A DNA stretch of 64,000 nt from Denitromonas iodatirespirans (GCF_018524365.1 NZ_JAEKFT010000001.1:124001-188000), one strand, 5' to 3'; counted from the stretch's first letter, positions 8,713 to 19,757 are shown. Program-made: numbers and translations. The notes: a model not told the origin generated them from the sequence alone.

Positions 8713-10448
8713 AGGCCGAATCGGTGCATCACCGCCTTGAGCACGGCATTGTCGGGGTGTTGCTGGGCCGCCGCCTGCCAGGTCTCGCGCGCGGCTTGGC
8801 GGTCGCCCTGCGTCCAGATCACTTCGCCCAGGTGGGCGGCGATCTCGGGATCCGAGCGCAGGGTGTAGGCCTTCTGGAGGATATTGCGGGCTTCGTCCAG
8901 ATGCCCTTGCTTGAAGCGCACCCAGCCGAGGCTGTCGAGAATGAACGCGTCGCCCGGCGACAGCTCGACGGCCTTGCGAATCAGCCGCTCCGCCTCGTCG
9001 AGGCGCATGCCGCGGTCGGCCAGCGAGTAGCCCAGCGCGTTGTAGGCATGGGCATAGTCGGGCTTGAGCGCGATGAGCTTGCGCAGCCGCCCTTCCATGG
9101 CGTCGATCCGCCCCATGCGCTCGAGCAGCATGGCCGATTCGTACAGCAGATCGGCGCTCTCGGGCACCTGCTTCAAGCCGGCATCGGCCACCTGCAGGGC
9201 GGCATCGAGCTGCCCGGCATCGCGCAGCAGCTGGGCCTCGAGCAGGATGTATTCCTCGCGCCCGTCGGCATCGCCCAGGGCCTGCAGCCGGGCACGGGCT
9301 TCGTCGATCGCGCCGCCCTTGGCCAGCATGCGAACGATCTGCAACTGCGCGCGCTCACGGCGCGGCGACTGGGCCACGGCCTCGTAGTGGGCCAGCGCCC
9401 CCGCCTCGTCGCCACGCGCTTCGAACACCTGGCCGAGCGCCAGTTCGATCGCGTCCTTGTCGGGATAGCCGCCGCTTTGCAGCTGATCGAGCTGCTGCTC
9501 GGCGGCGTCCAGATCGCCCATCTCCAGCGCGATCATGGCCACGGCGTAGCGCGAGGACTGGTCGTCCGCCTCGCTGACCAGCACCGCCTCGAAGGCCTTG
9601 CGCGCATCCTCGTATTGGCGGGTGCTGACCAGGGCGCGCCCGTAGGCACGCCGCACGGTGATGTTGTCGGGGAACTCCGCCAGATAGCCCGCCAGGGTAC
9701 GCACCGCCAGGGCCGGATCGGTGCCGTGCTGGATCTGGGCCTTCAGCAGCACAGGCTGATCCCAGTCCGGACGCAGGCGGATCGCCTGATCGAGCGCGGC
9801 CAGGCTGGCCGCTTCGTCACGCGCGGCGAAGGCCGCATGGGCGCGGGCGAAATGCGCTTCGGCATAGTCCAGATAGGGCTCGGTGACGCGGTCGATGATC
9901 TGCCGCACCATCGCCTTGTCGGTCATCCGGGCCAGCACGCGGTTCAGGCTGAGCAAATCGCCCGGCAGGCGCGCGCCCGAATTGGCCAGGGCCTCGGCCA
10001 AGCGCATGGCCACCTGCTCTGCCGAGGCCTGTCCGCCGATCGTGCCTGCCAGCACGCGCTTGGCCTCGGTGGATTCGGGATCGAGCTCCGCCCACACCGC
10101 GGCCGCCTGCTGTGCCGCATCCAGGCGGCGCGCATACAGCGCCACCTCGGTGGCCCGCTGGGCGACCCGCACGTCCCGCGTCAGTTGGACCAACTCCAGA
10201 TAGACCGGCACGGCCACGTCCATCCGCCCGCGGGCCCCGGCGATCTCCGCCAGCAACACCCCGTACAACACTTGCGGCAGCAACTCCTGCCCCGGCATGC
10301 CGGCCTGGGGGCCGGGCTGTTCCGCGACGGGCTCGGGCAGCGGCGTTTGCACTGCCGGCTGCGCCATGACGGCAAGAGGCGCCAGCCCGGCCGCGATGAG
10401 CATGGCCAGACGAAGCAGCGGCCGACAGAGCGTCGAAATCAAAGACAT
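8709..10448 (-). CDS. Periplasmic tetratricopeptide-repeat protein
   Basis: A 579-residue protein with an N-terminal signal peptide (MSLISTLCRPLLRLAMLIAAGLA, then AVMA-QP). The rest is helical TPR-type repeats, clearest near the C-terminus (YAHAYNALGYSLADRGMRLDEA, FILDSLGWVRFKQGHLDEA). Proteins of this kind commonly precede lolB in betaproteobacteria. They are presumed periplasmic scaffolds, but no function is established. The start is the Met with the signal peptide; the in-frame 150-codon extension is antisense to mutM and was rejected. It is divergent from mutM. Confidence 0.85.
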   Translation of the reverse strand: MSLISTLCRPLLRLAMLIAAGLAPLAVMAQPAVQTPLPEPVAEQPGPQAGMPGQELLPQVLYGVLLAEIAGARGRMDVAVPVYLELVQLTRDVRVAQRATEVALYARRLDAAQQAAAVWAELDPESTEAKRVLAGTIGGQASAEQVAMRLAEALANSGARLPGDLLSLNRVLARMTDKAMVRQIIDRVTEPYLDYAEAHFARAHAAFAARDEAASLAALDQAIRLRPDWDQPVLLKAQIQHGTDPALAVRTLAGYLAEFPDNITVRRAYGRALVSTRQYEDARKAFEAVLVSEADDQSSRYAVAMIALEMGDLDAAEQQLDQLQSGGYPDKDAIELALGQVFEARGDEAGALAHYEAVAQSPRRERAQLQIVRMLAKGGAIDEARARLQALGDADGREEYILLEAQLLRDAGQLDAALQVADAGLKQVPESADLLYESAMLLERMGRIDAMEGRLRKLIALKPDYAHAYNALGYSLADRGMRLDEAERLIRKAVELSPGDAFILDSLGWVRFKQGHLDEARNILQKAYTLRSDPEIAAHLGEVIWTQGDRQAARETWQAAAQQHPDNAVLKAVMHRFGL

Positions 10449-10611
10449 GTTGGGTCCCGAGAATCGATGAGGAGGCGCGCCCACCAACCGGTGGCGCACC
10501 TTGCTTGGAGTGCACCTGGTGCACCTGGTTCGCCGGATGTTAGCAGTTTCACGCCCTCGGGCAAGCGGCGCCGGGCGCTTACAATGCATGCTGATCACCG
10601 GATGACGCACG

Positions 10612-11424
10612 ATGCCAGAACTTCCCGAAGTCGAAACCACCCGGCGCGGCCTCGCCCCGCACCTGCTCGGACACGCGGTGCGCCGCGTCACCGTGCGTTG
10701 CGCCAGCCTGCGCCAGCCGATCCCCGCGAGCTTGCCGGCCGTGCTCACCGGCCAGACCCTGCAGCAGCTGGAGCGACGCGCCAAGTACCTGCTCTTCGGC
10801 TTCGAGCAGGGCGTCCTGCTGGCCCATCTGGGCATGTCGGGCAGCCTGCAACTGGTCGCCCCCGACAGCGCGCCGGGCAAGCATGACCATGTCGACATGG
10901 ATTTCGGCCACCTGACGCTGCGCTACCGCGATCCGCGTCGCTTCGGCATGCTGATGTGGCTCGACGACGGCGCCGACGCCGGGCCGCTCCGGCATCTGGG
11001 TATCGAGCCGCTCGATGAGCGCTTCGATGGCGCCTGGCTGCACCAGGCCACCCGTGGCCGCAGCACACCGATCAAGACCTGGCTGATGGACAACCACCAT
11101 GTGGTCGGCATCGGCAACATCTACGCCTCCGAAAGCCTGTTTCGCGCCCGCATCCATCCGCTCACGCCGGCCGGCCACCTCGGGCCGCAGCGCTGCGCCC
11201 GGCTAGCGACGGCGATCCGGGAAACGCTCGAGGCCGCCATCGCCGCCGGCGGCAGCACCCTGCGCGACTTCGTCGGCGGCGATGGCCGACCCGGTTATTT
11301 CCAGCAGCAATATTTCGTCTATGGCCGCACCGGCGAGCCGTGCCGGATCTGCCAGCGCCCGGTCCAGCGAATCGTCCAGGGACAGCGCGCAAGCTTCCTG
11401 TGCGCCCACTGCCAACGCCGCTGA
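10612..11424 (+). CDS. mutM: Formamidopyrimidine-DNA glycosylase
   Basis: Removes 8-oxoguanine and FaPy lesions. The start is MPELPEVETTRRGL, giving the mature catalytic Pro2 and Glu3. The conserved Lys of RRAKYLLF is present, GNIYASESLF is the H2TH region, and the last 25 residues form the zinc finger (C-x2-C ... C-x2-C, from CRICQRP to LCAHC). Its 270 residues are typical. It is divergent from the TPR gene; a TACAAT hexamer at 10580-10585 could be its -10 element, without a good -35. Confidence 0.97.
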   Translation: MPELPEVETTRRGLAPHLLGHAVRRVTVRCASLRQPIPASLPAVLTGQTLQQLERRAKYLLFGFEQGVLLAHLGMSGSLQLVAPDSAPGKHDHVDMDFGHLTLRYRDPRRFGMLMWLDDGADAGPLRHLGIEPLDERFDGAWLHQATRGRSTPIKTWLMDNHHVVGIGNIYASESLFRARIHPLTPAGHLGPQRCARLATAIRETLEAAIAAGGSTLRDFVGGDGRPGYFQQQYFVYGRTGEPCRICQRPVQRIVQGQRASFLCAHCQRR

Positions 11425-11477
11425 CCGCCGTTCGTCGTTTTGCGCCGACCACCGGCGCGGCACCGCAGCCTGTCTGA

Positions 11478-11506
11478 TTGGCCAAGATCGGGCACAGCGC
11501 TATGCT
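11478..11506 (+). promoter_or_regulatory. Candidate sigma-70 promoter of the dynamin-like gene
   Basis: TTGGCC (11478-11483), a 17-bp spacer, then TATGCT (11501-11506), about 60 bp before the chosen start. It would make the dynamin-like gene independent of mutM. Prediction from hexamer match only. Confidence 0.4.
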
Positions 11507-11565
11507 AGCGGCTTGCGACAGACTCGGCCCGCGTGCCGCACACGGTTCAACACACAGGGTTCAGC

Positions 11566-13518
11566 ATGGCACTCATCGACCAGTTTTCCGAGTACAGCCG
11601 CTGGCGCGCCGACGCGGCGCGCACCGTCGGGCAATTGCGCCACTGGCTCAGCCAGAACGAAATCGGCGACGCCCAGGGCGATCTGCGGCTGCAGTACGTG
11701 CTCGACCGCCTCGGCGAAGACAAGCTCACCGTTGCCTTCGTGGCCGAGTTCTCGCGCGGCAAGTCCGAGCTGATCAACGCCCTGTTCTTCGCCGACTACG
11801 GCAACCGGGTGCTGCCCTCCAGCGCCGGGCGCACCACCATGTGCCCGACCGAGCTGCAATGGTCCGAGGGCGACACCCCGCAGATCCGCCTGCTGCCGAT
11901 CGAGACCCGCCGCGAGCACACCACGGTCGGCGAGCTCAAGCGCTTCCCCGAGATGTGGACACAGTTCCCGCTCGACACCGGCTCGGCCCAATCGCTGCAG
12001 ACGGCGCTGGCCCGTGTCGGCGAAACCCGCCGGGTCACGCAGGCCGAGGCCGAAGCGCTGGGCTTTGCGATCGATCCGCAAGGCGAAGACGGCCTGCAGC
12101 CGGACGAAGACGGGCTGTTCGAGATCCCCTGCTGGCGCCACGCCGTCATCCATTTCCGCCACCCCCTGCTCGAACAGGGGCTGGTCGTCCTCGACACGCC
12201 GGGGCTCAACGCCATCGGTGCCGAGCCGGAGCTGACGCTCTCGCTGTTGCCCAACGCCCACGCCATCCTGTTCATCCTGGCGGCCGACACCGGCGTCACC
12301 CAGAGCGACCTGTCGGTGTGGCGCGAGTATGTCAATGCCGGCCAGCGCCGCGACGGGCGGCTGGTGGTGCTCAACAAGATCGACAGCCTGTGGGACGGCC
12401 TGCGCGACGAAGCGCGCATCCAGGAAGAACTCGATCGCCAGGTGCAGTCGGTCGCGCGGACGCTGGCGCTCGGCGCCGACCACATCTTCCCGATTTCGGC
12501 ACAGAAAGGGCTGCTGGCGCGCATCCAGAGCGACGCCGCCCTGCTCGAACGCAGCCAGCTGGTACAGCTCGAAGAGGCACTGACCGGCCAATTGCTGCCC
12601 GCCAAGCAGCAAATCGTGCGCAACGCCACGCTGGCCGAGACCGACGACCTGGTCGCCCATGCCGACAGTCTGATGGCCTCGCGCCTGACAGGGGTGCGCG
12701 AGCAACTCAACGAGCTGACCGAGCTGCGCGGCAAGAACCAGAGCGTCATCGAATACATGATGCGCAAGATCCGCAGCGAAAAGACCGAGTTCGAAGACGG
12801 CCTGAAGAAGTACTACGCGGTGCGCAGCGTGTTCACCAGCCTGACCAACAACCTGCTCGGCCATCTCGGGCTCGACGCCCTGCGCGACGAAACCCGGCGC
12901 ACCCGCGAAGCCATGCTCGATTCGACCTTCTCGCGCGGGCTGCGCGAGGCCATGCTCGACTTCTTCAAGCACCTGCGCGGCAACCTGCGCAAGTCCTCCG
13001 ACGAGGTCGAGGAGATCTCGGGCATGCTCAGCGCCATGTACAAGCGCTTCTCGGTCGAGCACGGCCTCAAGCTGGCGCCGCCCTCGGCCTTCTCCACCTC
13101 ACGCTACGAGCGCGAGATCGATCGCCTCGAACAGGCCTTCAATCACCAGCTCAACACGCCGCTGACCCTGCTCACCACCGAGAAGCACACGCTGACGCAG
13201 AAGTTCTTCGAGACCATCGCCGTGCAGGCGCGACGCACCTTCGAACTGGCTAATCGGGATGTCGAGCACTGGCTGCGGGCCGTCATGTCGCCGCTCGAAA
13301 CCCAGGTGCGCGAGTACCAGTTGCAGCTCAAGCGACGGCTCGAAAGCGTCAAGCGCATCCACCAGGCCACCGACACGCTCGAAGACCGCATCGTCGAACT
13401 GCAGCAGCAGGAAGACGCGCTGATCAAGCTGCGCACCGATCTCGACATGGTAGCCAGCGACGTTCGCAAAGCGCTGGGCGCAGTCCCCGTCGAGGAGCGC
13501 CGCATCATGGCCGCCTGA
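11566..13518 (+). CDS. Dynamin-like GTPase
   Basis: A 650-residue protein with an N-terminal large GTPase domain: P-loop AEFSRGKS (residues 60-67), a threonine-containing switch I (SAGRTTMCPTEL), G3 DTPG (210-213) and G4 NKID (270-273). After about residue 340 it is almost wholly helical and charged, with heptad-rich segments at the C-terminus (about 590-640), as in bacterial dynamin-like proteins that remodel membranes. I see no transmembrane segment. The P-loop starts with Ala where Gly is usual. An 11-codon upstream extension is possible. Partners and membrane target are unknown. A strong terminator follows. Confidence 0.85.
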   Translation: MALIDQFSEYSRWRADAARTVGQLRHWLSQNEIGDAQGDLRLQYVLDRLGEDKLTVAFVAEFSRGKSELINALFFADYGNRVLPSSAGRTTMCPTELQWSEGDTPQIRLLPIETRREHTTVGELKRFPEMWTQFPLDTGSAQSLQTALARVGETRRVTQAEAEALGFAIDPQGEDGLQPDEDGLFEIPCWRHAVIHFRHPLLEQGLVVLDTPGLNAIGAEPELTLSLLPNAHAILFILAADTGVTQSDLSVWREYVNAGQRRDGRLVVLNKIDSLWDGLRDEARIQEELDRQVQSVARTLALGADHIFPISAQKGLLARIQSDAALLERSQLVQLEEALTGQLLPAKQQIVRNATLAETDDLVAHADSLMASRLTGVREQLNELTELRGKNQSVIEYMMRKIRSEKTEFEDGLKKYYAVRSVFTSLTNNLLGHLGLDALRDETRRTREAMLDSTFSRGLREAMLDFFKHLRGNLRKSSDEVEEISGMLSAMYKRFSVEHGLKLAPPSAFSTSRYEREIDRLEQAFNHQLNTPLTLLTTEKHTLTQKFFETIAVQARRTFELANRDVEHWLRAVMSPLETQVREYQLQLKRRLESVKRIHQATDTLEDRIVELQQQEDALIKLRTDLDMVASDVRKALGAVPVEERRIMAA

Positions 13519-13540
13519 GGCCACCGCGGCGCAGCCAAAG

Positions 13541-13572
13541 AAAAAGCGAGGCCGATGGCCTCGCTTTTTTTT
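13541..13572. terminator. Bidirectional intrinsic terminator
   Basis: A GCGAGGCC/GGCCTCGC stem with the short loop GAT, flanked by AAAAA on the left and eight T on the right. It can serve the dynamin-like gene on the plus strand and the ferredoxin gene on the minus strand, which converge here. Confidence 0.9.
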
Positions 13573-13591
13573 GCCCGGTGGATGGGCCGGA

Positions 13592-13846
<255 letters not shown>

Positions 13847-13858
13847 TCAATCCTCTCC

Positions 13859-14882
<1,024 letters not shown>

Positions 14883-14886
<4 letters not shown>

Positions 14887-16223
14887 CGGGCTTTGGCGGC
14901 GTCGGAGGTGGCGGCCGCGGTCGTGTCGCCTTCACCGCCGACAATCACCGTCACCAGATGATCCGGCAGCACGCGTCGGCGGAAGGCATCGCGCACTTCG
15001 TCGATGCTCAGCGCAGAGACCGCTTTCGGATACTGCTCGAGCCAGTCGGTCGGCAAGCCGTAGAAGCCGATCACGCCCACATAGCCGAGCAGTTTGGCGT
15101 TGGAATCCAGGCGCAGGCCGAAACCATTGACGATGTTGCCCTTGGCCGCGTCGAGCTCCTCGGCCGTCGGCCCCTCGTCGATGAAGGTCTGCAGCGTCTG
15201 GCGTGCCACCGCCACCGCATCATCCGCCTGCTGACCGCGGGTCTGCAGGCCGATACGGAAGGGCCCGGCCACGCGCTGCGGCTCGAAATAGCTGTACACG
15301 CTGTAGGCATAGCCGCGCTTCTCGCGCACTTCCTTCATCAGCCGCGACACGAAGCCGCCGCCGCCGAGCACATAGTTGCCGGTGACCAGCGCGTAGTAGT
15401 CGGGGTCGTCCCGACGCAGGCCGGGCATGCCCATCAGCACATGCGCCTGGGCGGCCGGATGCGGCACGCGCAGCAGCTTCGCGTCGGGCAGTGAAGGCGC
15501 CGGCAGCGCCGCCGGCGGTGCGCCCTTGGGCAGTTGCCGGGTCAGCCGTTCGGCCACCGCCTCGGCCTGCGCGCGGCTCAGATCGCCGACGATGGCCACA
15601 TGGGCCGCCGCGGCGACATAGAACTGCCGGTGGAAGGCCACCACATCGGCCCGCGTCAGGCCGGCCAGGCTCGCTTCGCTGGCGCTGCGGCCATAGGGAT
15701 GCGTGCCATACACCGCCTCGCCGAAGGCGCGCTCGACCAGGTAGCCGGGCTGGGTCTGCGCCTCCTTGAGGCCGGCGATGGCGCGGGCGCGTTCGCGCTC
15801 GAACACCGCCTGCGGAAAGGCCGGCTGCTGGATCACTTCGGCCAGCAGATCGATGGCCGCCTCGCGCTCGCTCGCGTTCGACAGGGTGCGCAAGGAGATG
15901 CTGGCGCGGTCGGTCTCGGCACCGGCGCCAAAGCGCGCGCCCAGGTCGGCAAAGCGGTCGGCCAGCGCATTTTCGTCGCGCTGCCGCGTGCCGGCGTCGA
16001 GCAGGCTGGCGGTCAGCCCGGCCAGGCCGCTCTTGGCCGCTGGTGCATAGGCGCCGCCGGCGGCGACATCGACCTGAATGTCGACAATCGGCAAGGCATG
16101 GGTCTCGACGAAGGACACCCGCGCCCCGGTCGAGGCCACCCATTGCTGGATATCCACCGCGGCCGAGGCCAGCGGCGCGGCGAGCGCCATCGTCAAAGCG
16201 ATCAGGCTTCGTGTCAGTCGCAT
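14883..16223 (-). CDS. M16 family peptidase-like protein lacking the zinc motif (partner subunit)
   Basis: 446 residues with a signal peptide (MRLTRSLIALTMALAAPLASA). The two-lobed M16 fold is recognisable (ALPIVDIQVDVAAGGAYAP, GLAGLTASLLDAGT, and the second-half R/Y region GGGFVSRLMKEVREKRGYAYSV). The HxxEH position is replaced (GLAGLTASL), so this is the non-catalytic partner that supplies substrate-binding Arg/Tyr residues, as in mitochondrial processing peptidase-type heterodimers. It lies 9 bp downstream of the catalytic subunit. Location is periplasmic by signal peptide; the substrate is unknown. Confidence 0.9.
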
Positions 16224-16232
16224 GTCAGGTCC

Positions 16233-17663
16233 TCAATGGCGGGTAGCGATGGCCGGCCGGCGCGGTGCGGCCGGCAATGGCAGCGGGTCGAGCGACACCA
16301 CCGTCAGCTTGTCTTCGGAAAAATAACGTTGCGCCACCGATTTGACGTCTTCGGCACTCACCTGCCGGATGCCTTCGAGCAGGGCCGCCTCGTCCTTCCA
16401 GGACAGGCCGACGGCGGCCAGCGAGCCGATCTCCATCGCCTGGCCCATCAACGAATCGCGCTGGTAGACCCGGCTGGCCACGGCCTGGGTCTTGACCCGC
16501 GCAAGTTCCTGCGCGTCCACGCCTTCGGTCTGGATGCGCTGGATCTCGTCGCGCAGGGCGGCTTCCACCTCGGCCAGGGTCTTGCCCGGCGCGGGCGCGC
16601 CGTCCAGGTAGAACAGCGAGGGGCCGCGGGCCAGGCCGTCGTAGCCGGCGCCGGCGCTCTGGGCGATGCGCTTGTCGCGCACCAGAGTGCGCGACAAGCG
16701 CGCGCCGTCGTAGCCGTCGAGCACCGCGGCGAGCACCTGCAGCGCATACACATCCTTGCCCTCGGCCGGATCGCGCAGCGTCGGTGTCGGCCAGGCCAGC
16801 GCCACGTACGGCAACTCCGCCGGCGCCTTGACCACGCTGCGACGCATGCCGCGTTGCGGCGGCTCTTCGACCACCGGGCGGGCCGGCAACTCGGCGGCCG
16901 GCACCGCGCCATAGGTCTCGGCAGCCTGGCGGAACACCGTCTGGTGGTCCACATCGCCGACCACCACCAGCGTGGCGTTGTTCGGCGCATACCAGCTGCG
17001 ATACCAGCGCCGCGCATCCTCGGCCGTCATGCGGTCGAGATCGGTCATCCAGCCGATCACCGGGCGCTGGTAGGGATGGGTGTGGAAGGCAGTGGCCATC
17101 AGCTCTTCGTGCACCAGCGCGCGCGGCTTGTCCTCGGTGCGCAGGCGCCGCTCTTCCTTGATGACCTCGATCTCCTTCGCGAAGGCCTCGTCGGAGAGCT
17201 TCAGGTTGTGCATGCGATCGGCTTCGAGCGCCATCATCCGCCCGAGCTGGTCGGCCGGCACCTGTTGGAAATAGGCAGTGTAGTCGTAGCTGGTGAAGGC
17301 GTTGTCGCGCCCGCCCACCCCGGCCACGATCTTGTTGAATTCGCCCGGGCCGACCTTGGTCGTGCCCTTGAACATCATGTGTTCGAGCACATGGGCCACG
17401 CCGGAGGTGCCGGCCACCTCGTCCATGGCACCGGCGTCGTACCACACCATGTGCACCACCGAGGGCGCGCGCCGGTCTTCCTTGACCACCACCCGCATGC
17501 CGTTGTCGAGGCGTGTCTCGAAAGGATTGGCCCGCACTGCGGGCGCGCTCACCGCCAGCGTCAGGGCCACGGCACCCAGCCAGGGCCACGCCCGGCGGCC
17601 GGTCGACGGCGCCGTGTCAGGCCCGCGATCGGGGTCGTTGCACCACAGAGTCCACAATCTCAT
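16233..17663 (-). CDS. M16 family zinc metallopeptidase (catalytic subunit)
   Basis: 476 residues from the chosen ATG (17661-17663), which has AGGA about 8 nt upstream; another ATG lies 15 bp earlier. An N-terminal hydrophobic segment ending VSAPAVRA-NP acts as a signal peptide. The active site HVLEHMMFKG carries HxxEH, and the downstream Glu needed for zinc lies in EIEVIKEERRLR. Periplasmic peptidases of this type degrade peptides or process secreted proteins. It is paired with the inactive subunit downstream, a common two-gene unit. Confidence 0.92.
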   Translation of the reverse strand: MRLWTLWCNDPDRGPDTAPSTGRRAWPWLGAVALTLAVSAPAVRANPFETRLDNGMRVVVKEDRRAPSVVHMVWYDAGAMDEVAGTSGVAHVLEHMMFKGTTKVGPGEFNKIVAGVGGRDNAFTSYDYTAYFQQVPADQLGRMMALEADRMHNLKLSDEAFAKEIEVIKEERRLRTEDKPRALVHEELMATAFHTHPYQRPVIGWMTDLDRMTAEDARRWYRSWYAPNNATLVVVGDVDHQTVFRQAAETYGAVPAAELPARPVVEEPPQRGMRRSVVKAPAELPYVALAWPTPTLRDPAEGKDVYALQVLAAVLDGYDGARLSRTLVRDKRIAQSAGAGYDGLARGPSLFYLDGAPAPGKTLAEVEAALRDEIQRIQTEGVDAQELARVKTQAVASRVYQRDSLMGQAMEIGSLAAVGLSWKDEAALLEGIRQVSAEDVKSVAQRYFSEDKLTVVSLDPLPLPAAPRRPAIATRH

Positions 17664-17786
17664 GCACGCATCCTGCATCTGATAAAATTCGGCCTTCGCC
17701 CGGTCCCGGACCGGCGGGCCATCTTAGCCGCTCGCAGCCAGCGCTGCCAGCGGCCCCGGCAAACAACCCCTCAGACTCGAGACGCC

Positions 17787-18863
17787 ATGTTTGGTTTCTT
17801 CAAAAAGTCGCCCGCCAAAGGCGACGCCTCCGTCGATACGCCGGCCCCCGCCGAGCCGGACATCGCCCACGACGTCCCCACCGAACCGGCCCCCGACGTC
17901 GTCGCACCGGCCGCCGCCGAGCCCAAGCGTTCCTGGAGCGAACGGCTCAAAGCCGGCCTGGCACGTACCCGCAAGCAGTGGGGCGGCGGCCTGGCGCATA
18001 TGTTCGGCCTGCGCAAGATCGACGAGGATCTGCTCGAAGAGCTCGAAAGCACGCTGCTGATGGCCGATTGCGGCGTCGAGGCCACCAGCCATTTGATCGA
18101 CGCGCTGCGCAAACGCTGGAAGCGCGACAAGCTCGAGACCGGCGACCAGCTGCAGGCCGTGCTGGTCGAAGAACTCACCGCCCTGCTCTCGCCGCTCGAA
18201 GCGCCGCTGACCGCCGATACCCACAAGCCCTTCATCATCATGGTGGCCGGGGTCAATGGCTCGGGCAAGACCACGTCCATCGGCAAGCTGGCGCGCTGGT
18301 ACCAGAGCCAGGGCAAGAAGGTGCTGCTGGCCGCCGGCGACACCTTCCGCGCCGCCGCGCGCGAGCAACTCATCACCTGGGGCGAGCGCAACGGGGTGGA
18401 CGTGATCGCCCAGCAAAGCGGCGATGCGGCCGCGGTGATGTTCGATGCGGTCAACGCTGCCCGTGCCCGCGGCGTCGACGTGGTGCTGGCCGACACCGCC
18501 GGCCGCCTGCCGACCCAGCTGCACCTGATGGAAGAGATCGCCAAGGTACGCCGTGTCATCACCAAGGCCGACGGCACGGCGCCGCACGAGGTGCTGCTGG
18601 TGCTCGATGCCAACATCGGCCAGAACGCGCTGGCCCAGGTCAAGGCCTTCGACGCCGCGGCCGGCGTCACCGGCCTGGTCGTCACCAAGCTCGACGGCAC
18701 CGCCAAGGGCGGCGTGCTGGCCGCGATCGCCCGCCAGTGCCCCAAGCCGCTGCGCTTCATCGGCGTGGGCGAAGGTATCGACGATCTGCGTCCCTTCCAT
18801 GCGCGGGAGTTCGTCGACGCGCTGTTCGCCAAATCCGAAACCACCAAGTCGCGCACCGAATGA
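17787..18863 (+). CDS. ftsY: Signal recognition particle receptor FtsY
   Basis: 358 residues. After a short Ala/Pro/Asp-rich acidic N-terminus comes the N domain and the SRP GTPase G domain: P-loop GVNGSGKTTSIGKLA, the DTFRAAAREQL insertion-box motif, DTAGRLPTQ and TKLDGTAKGG. FtsY docks the SRP-ribosome complex at the inner membrane. The start MFGFFKK is the conventional one; a frame open far upstream is antisense to the M16 genes. Its stop overlaps the ftsE start by 4 bp. Confidence 0.97.
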   Translation: MFGFFKKSPAKGDASVDTPAPAEPDIAHDVPTEPAPDVVAPAAAEPKRSWSERLKAGLARTRKQWGGGLAHMFGLRKIDEDLLEELESTLLMADCGVEATSHLIDALRKRWKRDKLETGDQLQAVLVEELTALLSPLEAPLTADTHKPFIIMVAGVNGSGKTTSIGKLARWYQSQGKKVLLAAGDTFRAAAREQLITWGERNGVDVIAQQSGDAAAVMFDAVNAARARGVDVVLADTAGRLPTQLHLMEEIAKVRRVITKADGTAPHEVLLVLDANIGQNALAQVKAFDAAAGVTGLVVTKLDGTAKGGVLAAIARQCPKPLRFIGVGEGIDDLRPFHAREFVDALFAKSETTKSRTE

Positions 18864-19522
18864 TCGTCTTCGAGCAGGTTTCCAAGCGCTACCCGGGCGG
18901 GCACGAGGCGCTGTCCGAGGTCAGCTTCGAGCTGCGCCATGGCGAGCTGGTGGTGCTGTCGGGCCACTCCGGCGCCGGCAAGAGCACGCTGCTCAAGATG
19001 ATCCCGGTGCTTGAGCGCCCCAGTGCCGGCCGGGTGCTGATCAACAACCAGGACGTCAGCCACCTGCAGCGCTCGGCGATTCCCTACCTGCGCCGCAGCC
19101 TCGGCCTGATGCTGCAGGACAACCGCCTGCTCTACGACCGCAACGTGTTCGACAACGTGGTGCTGCCGCTGGTGATCGCCGGCATGTCGCCCAAGGACGC
19201 CGCACGCCGCGTCCACGCCGCGCTCGAACGGGTGGGCCTGGGCGGGCGCGACCAGGAGATGCCGATCGGCCTCTCAGGCGGCGAGCAGCAGCGCGTGGCG
19301 ATCGCTCGCGCCATCGTCAAGCGGCCGTCGATCCTCATCGCCGACGAACCCACCGCCCACCTCGACGCGGCCTACGCCCATGAGATCGCCGAGCTGTTCC
19401 AGTCCTTCAAGTCGGTTGGCGTCACCGTCATCGTGTGCACCCATGACCCGGCCCTGTTCGCCGAGACCCGCCCGCGTCGCCTGGTGCTGCGCCAAGGCCG
19501 TCTGATCGAAGGGGCAGAATGA
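18860..19522 (+). CDS. ftsE: Cell division ATP-binding protein FtsE
   Basis: A 220-residue ABC ATPase of the FtsEX complex, which controls septal peptidoglycan amidases. Walker A is GHSGAGKSTLLK, the signature is LSGGEQQRVAIARAI, Walker B is ILIADEPTAHLD, and the H-loop is VCTHD. The ATG overlaps the ftsY stop (ATGA, 18860-18863). The stop TGA at 19520-19522 is part of a second ATGA that would normally start ftsX. Here a 234-bp element intervenes. Confidence 0.97.
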   Translation: MIVFEQVSKRYPGGHEALSEVSFELRHGELVVLSGHSGAGKSTLLKMIPVLERPSAGRVLINNQDVSHLQRSAIPYLRRSLGLMLQDNRLLYDRNVFDNVVLPLVIAGMSPKDAARRVHAALERVGLGGRDQEMPIGLSGGEQQRVAIARAIVKRPSILIADEPTAHLDAAYAHEIAELFQSFKSVGVTVIVCTHDPALFAETRPRRLVLRQGRLIEGAE

Positions 19523-19523
19523 T
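19519..19523 (+). repeat. Left copy of the 5-bp target duplication (ATGAT)
   Basis: ATGAT immediately left of the inserted element, identical to 19758-19762 on its right. It contains the ftsE stop. Removing the element and one copy restores a normal ftsE/ftsX ATGA overlap. The reading as a target duplication is inference. Confidence 0.65.
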
Positions 19524-19757
19524 CCTAGAAACCGCAGTTGACCGCTTCAGCGTGTTAACGAGGGGCTGCTACATGCAACAAATCCTGCCTCCGAGCCCGA
19601 CCTCCCGTCTGGTGAGAGCGCTACGCGCCCGATTGCACGCCTGGCGAGCCGCCTGGCTGCGTTGCTCCTCCTTACAGCGTGCAGGCTGTGCGTCGTCGCG
19701 CCTTGCCAGACATCTCGCCAGACGCCCACTCGGCCGCGTCCAACTACGGTCTCTAGG
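19524..19757. mobile_element. 234-bp MITE-like element inserted between ftsE and ftsX
   Basis: The element begins CCTAGAAACCGCAGTTG and ends with the inverted partner (CAACTACGGTCTCTAGG), matching at 15 of 17 positions. It is flanked by ATGAT on both sides. Inside is a short hairpin (ACAGC 19674-19678 with GCTGT 19685-19689) and an imperfect inverted region around it. No transposase is encoded. An open frame of 80 codons runs through it from ATG 19519 (inside the ftsE stop overlap) to TGA 19759-19761 (inside the ftsX start); its product would be Arg-rich and has no recognisable domain. A non-autonomous element is the simplest reading. Confidence 0.75.

Noticed and set aside
15534-17786. Long plus-strand frame leading into ftsY
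   Set aside because: It is antisense to the two M16 peptidase genes and has no FtsY-like sequence before MFGFFKK.
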